From Anaerolineae bacterium (GTDB taxonomy: Bacteria; Chloroflexota; Anaerolineae; B4-G1): a stretch of DNA of 10,368 bases. The DNA lies in NCBI GenBank assembly GCA_030612585.1, contig JAUWNP010000153.1, forward strand, positions 1 through 10,368. The letters run 5' to 3'. Below are positions 6,450 to 10,368 of the stretch, one piece after another. Position 1 is the stretch's first letter; the number at the start of each line of letters is the position of its first letter. The translations under genes and the position numbers were made by a program. The notes beneath the pieces were generated by a model. That model worked only from the letters and a program-made list of their open reading frames with translations. It had not been told where the DNA came from and did no database searches.

Positions 6450-7582
6450 TGCTTCTCCTTGGACACTGGTGTCTGCGAGGAGCGATACAACTCCTGCGCC
6501 AGTGCTTCTAGCACCTGACTGGTTGGGCTTTCCGGGGCACTGAGCACCAGCGGCACCCCTTGCTGGATCGCCCGGTAGAGTTCTTCGGAGGTGCAGTCAA
6601 CAACCGCGTACAGCGGATGTTCCAACTGGTCCGACACTGCAGACTCATTCAGTTCCTCAATAGCACCCCAACGATTGACGCATACAGGCAGTATGGTCTC
6701 TCCATCGATGCCCGCCCTGAACAGGGCAACCAGCATACGCTGAGCCTGGGTCAACGCCACGCGATCGCTACCGGTCACGAGGGCGACAGCGCCGCAATAC
6801 GGAAGCGCAGCGCGGACGACCGGGCCAAATCCACACCCCAGGTCAACGACGGCTACTTTGGCCATATCGGGCAGGGCCGCCAGGATGGCCTTTGCTCGAT
6901 AGGTGTCGAGACTGAGTGCCGTGCCCACCGATCCACCCAGCACGTGCAATCCGCTGGGATGGTCCACCATTTCGGCTGAGACCACAGCCAGGTCAATGCT
7001 CTCGACGGGACGGGAAAGCAGAGATCCAACACCGCGGGTCGTCTCCAACCCCAGGTGAGTGCTCACGGCCCCGTTGGGGACAAAGTCAGCCAAGACCACC
7101 TTCCGCTCCGCGGTCAGAGCAGCAGCGACGTTGACGGCCACCATCGTCGTCCCCACTCCCCCCCGGCTGCCAAGTATGCCAATGGCAGTTCCCGGTGCGG
7201 CCGGTGGAGGCACGGCTGCTCGTTCCAGTACGGCTTCGATGCGCGTGATCAATTCGCTGGGGTGAACTGGCTTGACCAGGTAGCCGTCCACCCCACAGCG
7301 GAAGGCCTCAACCTGACTCTCTATCTGGGCCTTGGCACTCAACACGACTATTGGGATGTGCGCTGTGCGAGGGTTGGCGCGTACCTGGCGACACACCTCG
7401 TATCCATCCATCACCGGCATCATCAGGTCAAGTAGTACGAGGTCGGGCAGGTCGTCCTGCATGGCTCTCAGTGCCCCAGCACCACTTGACGCCGTAAGGA
7501 CCTGGTGGCCCTGCCGACTTAGCACCAATTCGATCAGTTGCAACGTGCCGAGATCGTCATCTACGAAGAGTATGCGACTCAT
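6446..7582 (-). CDS. Response-regulator receiver fused to CpaE-like MinD/ParA ATPase
   Basis: I chose the ATG at 7582 (378 residues) because MSRILFVDDD is the normal start of a receiver domain and GGAGG (7592-7596) lies 9 bases upstream; a GTG at 7612 would add 10 residues. Residues 1-120 form the receiver: acidic pair D8/D9, phospho-acceptor D52 in LLDLMMP, S82 and K104 in YLVKP. After a Pro/Ala linker, residues about 130-365 are a CpaE-type ATPase with GSRGGVGTT (138-146), AVVDLG (Asp247) and CVNRWG. The P-loop lacks the usual GK(T/S) lysine (T145), and the signature lysine is replaced by Arg140, as is common in CpaE proteins, so ATP use may be weak or absent. CpaE proteins place Tad pilus machinery at a cell site; the fusion suggests phosphorylation controls this. 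No histidine kinase gene is in the window. Confidence 0.92.
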   Translation of the reverse strand: MSRILFVDDDLGTLQLIELVLSRQGHQVLTASSGAGALRAMQDDLPDLVLLDLMMPVMDGYEVCRQVRANPRTAHIPIVVLSAKAQIESQVEAFRCGVDGYLVKPVHPSELITRIEAVLERAAVPPPAAPGTAIGILGSRGGVGTTMVAVNVAAALTAERKVVLADFVPNGAVSTHLGLETTRGVGSLLSRPVESIDLAVVSAEMVDHPSGLHVLGGSVGTALSLDTYRAKAILAALPDMAKVAVVDLGCGFGPVVRAALPYCGAVALVTGSDRVALTQAQRMLVALFRAGIDGETILPVCVNRWGAIEELNESAVSDQLEHPLYAVVDCTSEELYRAIQQGVPLVLSAPESPTSQVLEALAQELYRSSQTPVSKEKQ

Positions 7583-7639
7583 CCTTGTATTCCTCCCTCC
7601 CATCGGGCTCACGCCGCCTGCAAACCGGACACCGGCCCG

Positions 7640-7664
7640 ATCTGGTAAACCAAGTATACCAGAT
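7640..7664. promoter_or_regulatory. Inverted repeat overlapping the Tad operon promoter
   Basis: ATCTGGTA (7640-7647) and TACCAGAT (7657-7664) are perfect 8-bp arms with a 9-base spacer, about 17 bp centre to centre. The repeat covers the -10 and the predicted transcription start, the classic position of a repressor operator. No dedicated regulator gene is adjacent. Confidence 0.5.
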
Positions 7665-7681
7665 TTAGCGCGTTATGTCTC
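7653..7681 (-). promoter_or_regulatory. Extended -10 promoter for the receiver-CpaE/cpaF operon
   Basis: On the minus strand GAGACA (7676-7681) is followed after 17 bp by TATACT (7653-7658), preceded by TGG, making an extended -10 (TGnTATACT). Transcription would start near 7646, about 64 bases before the chosen ATG. The -10 is five of six to consensus and the -35 four of six. Confidence 0.6.
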
Positions 7682-7783
7682 TGGGACAAAGACCCATCTT
7701 GCAGAGAAAACGGCCCCATTTTCAGGTTACCTGACTCAATTCTCGGACACTGTCTGGATCAGATTGCCCAAAACCCACGAGAA

Positions 7784-7816
7784 GAACCAAAATGCCGCCA
7801 CGCAATGCGTGGCGGC
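7784..7816 (-). terminator. Rho-independent terminator after the small membrane protein gene
   Basis: GCCGCCACGC (7794-7803) and GCGTGGCGGC (7807-7816) make a perfect 10-bp stem with loop ATT on the minus strand. It is followed on that strand by ATTTTGGTTCTT. It lies about 100 bp past the stop of the 66-residue gene and before the Tad operon promoter, so it insulates the two. Confidence 0.75.
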
Positions 7817-7915
7817 AACGGGACCCAGAGGGTGGACCAGCCTTAGCCAGACTGGACAGGCTCGAAAGCCCACACCAACTGCCACAGGCTAGACTTCAGA
7901 TCAGTATAGGCCACC

Positions 7916-8116
7916 TCACGGCAGCATACGTCGCAACCTCCCCATCCACACACTCCCTGCCAGCAGCGCCGTGCCGCCGACGAGCGCCAGGCAGACCAGC
8001 GGCGTGTCATCCGCCCGTTCAGCGCCGTCGGTGGAAACAAGAGCCGCCTGCACGGCTATGGCCAGTAGCAGTACCAGTACGATGATACCTGTCACGCATA
8101 CGACACGACGCACCAT
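7916..8116 (-). CDS. Small two-helix membrane protein, function unknown
   Basis: The 66-residue product has two hydrophobic segments, about residues 5-26 (VVCVTGIIVLVLLLAIAVQAAL) written here only in part as IIVLVLLLAIAV, and 39-59 (PLVCLALVGGTALLAGSV). A short polar loop (STDGAERADD) lies between them and Arg residues flank both ends (RRVV, RLRR), so both termini are probably cytoplasmic by the positive-inside rule. The start is well supported: GGAGGTGAT, a near-perfect anti-SD match, ends a few bases upstream of the ATG. A strong terminator follows. It resembles no family I can name. It sits upstream of, and apart from, the Tad operon on the same strand; a link is not shown. Confidence 0.6.
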   Translation of the reverse strand: MVRRVVCVTGIIVLVLLLAIAVQAALVSTDGAERADDTPLVCLALVGGTALLAGSVWMGRLRRMLP

Positions 8117-8460
8117 ACTCCATCACCTCCCCATCTCGCCGCTGTGCTTTCCATTTCCGCCCCCCTCAACATGCACTGTGCCTGGGGTCTCCAGACGACC
8201 AGGTGGTGGCCCGGACGGGGATTTCAGGGCAACGGCGCCGTGCTCCCCTTGGCTTGCTCTCCAGGCCACTCACGTGGTCGCCCTGCATCCGGGCCTGGCG
8301 CTGGGTCGTGCCTGGAGGCCGATCTACACCGGCACTCATAGAATAACACAAAACCGGGCAGGTTGCTGGACGGGGATCTGACGTCTGCTCATCGGGAATG
8401 GAACGAAGAGTTGCCGCTAGCCCAACGCTCGCCCTACGCGCACTCGCCGGAACGCGAACA
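8117..8460. other. Stretch without a convincing gene
   Basis: About 340 bp between the small membrane protein gene and the REP-like element. Short open frames on both strands have composition typical of random GC-rich reading and no Shine-Dalgarno site. The promoter of the small membrane gene should lie here, but no -35/-10 pair stands out. Nothing else was recognised. Confidence 0.45.
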
Positions 8461-8524
8461 GTTTGTAGTGACGGCTTCAGTCGTCCACGGCGAGGAACAG
8501 GCGACTAAAGTCGCCACTACGAAC
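8461..8524. repeat. REP-like inverted repeat with two nested hairpins
   Basis: The left arm (8461-8485, beginning GTTTGTAGTG) and the right arm (8501-8524, reverse complement beginning GTTCGTAGTG) match at about 20 of 24 positions. Each arm is itself a hairpin: GACGGCT/AGTCGTC (8470-8485, one G-T pair) and GGCGACT/AGTCGCC (8500-8515). This is the arrangement of paired REP/BIME-type elements. The right arm overlaps the 3' end of the second Nudix gene and could act as its transcription end or mRNA 3' stabiliser. Confidence 0.7.
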
Positions 8525-9203
8525 CACTATAGTGACCGGCGCGGACGAGGAGTTGGAAGGCACGGGCGGTCAGGATGGGGCGTAGTATCGGGCCGGGCGG
8601 GGGTTGGCCGTTGAGGACGATGGACAGGCCAGGATGGGCCTGCGCCTCGTCCAGCGGCCACTCGTCGCGGGCGAAGAACTCGGCCAGGGCATGGTTCTCG
8701 ACGCGCAGCAGGCCGAAGAGGTCGCGGGGCGCGGGCACACCCCGGAGGCGGGTGCGGAAGACGACAATGGCCAGGTGATCGGGGGTACCGGGGCCACCGA
8801 GACGCGGGGGGATGAGGATCACCATGAGAGGCGTAAGGTGCTTCTTGCTCGGCGGCAGGTTCAGCACACTAGCGACCTGCCAGTCGTGGATCAGGTAGGT
8901 CTGACGGGATGGTGCGAACCGCACCCGCACGCCAATTTCCTCCTCCACCTCGCGTCGCAGGCAGGCCAGGACGGTTTCCCCCCGCTTAATGCTTCCGCCG
9001 ATGCCGCCTACGCCGACGGTGGTGGTGGTGGTGGTGGCGGCGATGGCACCACCCTCGCAGCGCTGCCAATACTTGGGCTTGCCAATTTCGAAGTAGCAAG
9101 CCGCGTCGTCGCGCACGATGGTCGAGACGCCGATGAGGGCGACTTTTTTGCCGCTCAGCAGAGGATGGCGGCGGAGAGCGGGCAAGGCCTGGAATAGGTC
9201 CAT
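8517..9203 (-). CDS. Nudix hydrolase with ACC-triplet insertion
   Basis: The 228-residue protein starts at the ATG at 9203, which overlaps the stop of the preceding gene (TGATG) and has GGAG about 8 bases upstream; a TTG one codon earlier is possible. The Nudix box is complete: G70 then x5, E76, x7, REVEEEIGV (84-92, counted from this ATG), matching Gx5Ex7REUxEExGU. It should hydrolyse a nucleoside-diphosphate-linked compound; the substrate is not predictable. At about 200-230 residues it is longer than minimal Nudix proteins and has its box unusually far in. Just before the box, AATTTTTTVG is encoded by a run of ACC triplets, probably an expanded loop. The last codons and stop (GGT TCG TAG) lie in the REP-like right arm. 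Third gene of the hydrolase/Nudix/Nudix operon. Confidence 0.88.
   Translation of the reverse strand: MDLFQALPALRRHPLLSGKKVALIGVSTIVRDDAACYFEIGKPKYWQRCEGGAIAATTTTTTVGVGGIGGSIKRGETVLACLRREVEEEIGVRVRFAPSRQTYLIHDWQVASVLNLPPSKKHLTPLMVILIPPRLGGPGTPDHLAIVVFRTRLRGVPAPRDLFGLLRVENHALAEFFARDEWPLDEAQAHPGLSIVLNGQPPPGPILRPILTARAFQLLVRAGHYSGS
9018..9035 (+). repeat. (GGT)6 triplet microsatellite within the Nudix gene
   Basis: Six perfect GGT units, followed by two GGC, are read as ACC codons on the minus strand and give six consecutive threonines. Triplet slippage here would change loop length without breaking the frame. Confidence 0.8.
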
Positions 9204-9679
9204 CAAACCGTCTCCGCTATATGCACATCATCCGGCAGGTAGCGGACCGGACCGTCGGGGCCGACCTCGGCGTAGTATTCGATCAGGCGGCGGGTGGTGT
9301 GGGTCAGCCGCAAGGCCAGTGCATCCCCTGGCAGCAGCCAGTGTCCGTCGGTCAGTTCCTCGCCATCCAGTTGGAGCACGCCCTCCCAGCCGCCTACCAC
9401 AAAGTCCAGGTAGACCAGGTGGTGACGGCCACCCTTGTAGAGCGGTGGGCAGATGCGCTCGGTAACCTGGAGCAGGTGGAAGTGGGTCGGGGTCAGGCCG
9501 GTCTCCTCCTCCATCTCACGCACCAGCGCCCGGGCCACCGTCTCGCCGTACTCGACGTGACCACCAGGAACGGCATAGTAGCCCGTCGTTTTGCTGAGGC
9601 GAGCCACAAAGACCTGGCCCCGTGGGTTGACTAGCAGCGCGCCAACGATGAGTTCCGGGTACTGGGTGGGCTCACTCAT
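9203..9679 (-). CDS. Nudix hydrolase
   Basis: The 158-residue protein begins MSEPTQYPELIVGALL; its ATG (9679) overlaps the stop of the alpha/beta hydrolase gene as ATGA, which decides this start over a longer frame from 9769 that would lie inside that gene. The Nudix box runs from G40 (GGHVEYGE) through E46 to REMEEETGL (54-62), a full match to Gx5Ex7REUxEExGU, preceded by the usual YYAVPGG. Length is typical of the family. The compact fold and lack of extra domains fit a house-cleaning or nucleotide-sugar hydrolase, but the substrate cannot be told from sequence. It is the middle gene of the operon and overlaps both neighbours, implying translational coupling. Confidence 0.92.
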   Translation of the reverse strand: MSEPTQYPELIVGALLVNPRGQVFVARLSKTTGYYAVPGGHVEYGETVARALVREMEEETGLTPTHFHLLQVTERICPPLYKGGRHHLVYLDFVVGGWEGVLQLDGEELTDGHWLLPGDALALRLTHTTRRLIEYYAEVGPDGPVRYLPDDVHIAETV

Positions 9680-10368
9680 TGGTGCGCCTGGATGAACTTG
9701 TGGGTCTTCTCGGCCGCAAACTCCCACTCGGCATCCACCATGATGTTGTGGCCGGAGTTGTGCAGCCACACCAATTCCTTGTCGGTCGAACCGGCCTCGT
9801 CGTAGAGGATCTGCCCGCAGCGGGGATCAATGATGGCATCACCCGTGCTCTGGATGATGCGGAGGGGCTGTTTGACAGCCGGCAGGAGGCGACGCACGAC
9901 GCGCTGCAACTTCAGCAATTCGTGGGCCGCACGGAGCGGCTGCTCCTCGTAGCACCAGATGCGGCTGTCGGCATCATGGTCGGTCAAATCGCTCTCGCCC
10001 GCCGCGCTTCGTTTGCTGACGAGATACTTGAGCACCGGCGTCAGGTAGATGAGTTTACTGGCTACGAGGACGGCAGGGGAGTAGGTCATCAAGCCAGCGA
10101 TCTCAGGGTGATGAGCGCCCAGGTGGAGCGTCAGCAAGGCGCCCATAGAGAGGCCGCCAACGAAGACAGTTGAGCAACGGGACTGCAGATCACTCAGTGC
10201 CCGTTCAACGTGAGCGGTCCACTCCGACCAGCGGCGGCGATTCATGTCGTCCACGTCGGTCCCGTGGCCGGGCAGGAGTGGCGCGGAGACGGTGAGACCG
10301 CGGGCGTTCAGGTAATCACCGACGGGGCGCATCTCGGGCGGGGAGCCGGTGAAGCCGTGGATGAGCAG
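9676..10368 (-). CDS. Alpha/beta hydrolase (carboxylesterase/lipase-like), N-terminus cut by window edge
   Basis: The frame is open to the right edge; 231 codons including the stop are visible, beginning LLIHGFTGSPPEM. HGFTG is the oxyanion-hole motif of Est30-type carboxylesterases and monoacylglycerol-lipase-like enzymes. Counting from the first visible residue, the nucleophile is Ser74 in GGLSMG, the acid Asp177 in STGDAIID, and the base His207 in HNSGHN, giving a complete catalytic triad. LLPGHGTDVDD is also typical of the family. The true start lies probably 10-30 residues beyond the edge, since HGFTG normally lies near the N-terminus. A cap region (about 100-150, SKLIYLTPVLKYLVSK) may shape the acyl pocket. 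It is the first visible gene of an operon with two Nudix hydrolases, overlapping the first by four bases. Substrate unknown; no signal peptide can be judged. Confidence 0.9.
   Translation of the reverse strand: MLIHGFTGSPPEMRPVGDYLNARGLTVSAPLLPGHGTDVDDMNRRRWSEWTAHVERALSDLQSRCSTVFVGGLSMGALLTLHLGAHHPEIAGLMTYSPAVLVASKLIYLTPVLKYLVSKRSAAGESDLTDHDADSRIWCYEEQPLRAAHELLKLQRVVRRLLPAVKQPLRIIQSTGDAIIDPRCGQILYDEAGSTDKELVWLHNSGHNIMVDAEWEFAAEKTHKFIQAHQ

Noticed and set aside
8166..8351. Minus-strand 61-codon frame upstream of the small membrane gene
   Set aside because: No Shine-Dalgarno site, Arg/Pro-rich composition and no similarity I can recognise.
8363..8614. Plus-strand 83-codon frame across the REP-like element
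   Set aside because: It crosses the inverted repeat and the antisense of a Nudix gene, with no start signal.

Overview
The window reads as bacterial chromosome of high G+C. It is most consistent with a Chloroflexota (Anaerolineae-like) genome, though this is an inference from gene content: a receiver domain fused to a CpaE-like ATPase directly upstream of a CpaF ATPase, an LTD-domain lipoprotein with a Thr/Pro linker, two overlapping Nudix genes behind an esterase, and many short GC-rich palindromes. No phage, insertion sequence with transposase, CRISPR array, rRNA or tRNA was recognised.

Layout. Bases 1-1333 (minus) hold a lipoprotein with a lamin-tail domain and an OB-fold, running off the left edge. 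A 318-bp divergent intergenic region carries a strong promoter (TAGACA, 17 bp, TATAAT) for a plus-strand gene (1652-2734) that joins a winged-helix-like N-terminus to a cysteine-rich middle and two [4Fe-4S] ferredoxin motifs. Converging on it is a minus-strand pair, 4631-3900 (QueG-like double [4Fe-4S] protein) followed by 3855-2746 (AmmeMemoRadiSam radical SAM enzyme, amrS). Together they form a small iron-sulfur island. A gene-poor stretch (4632-5072) separates it from a Tad/Flp-pilus type operon on the minus strand: receiver-CpaE (7582-6446), then CpaF (6449-5073), coupled by an ATGA overlap and preceded by an extended -10 promoter overlapped by an inverted repeat. No TadB/TadC genes follow within the window.

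Next come a 66-residue two-helix membrane protein (8116-7916) with a strong Shine-Dalgarno site and its own terminator, about 340 bp without a convincing gene, a 64-bp REP-like double hairpin, and a tightly overlapping minus-strand operon: alpha/beta hydrolase (runs off the right edge), Nudix hydrolase, second Nudix hydrolase.

The most unusual signals are repeats rather than gene families. A 36-bp GC-rich palindromic unit (core GCTTCGGGGG) appears once inside the lipoprotein gene and twice in tandem inside amrS, each time adding exactly 12 codons in frame. Heptanucleotide (ATTGGGG-like) tracts in opposite orientations bracket the QueG-like/amrS pair. The REP-like element supplies the stop codon of the last Nudix gene.
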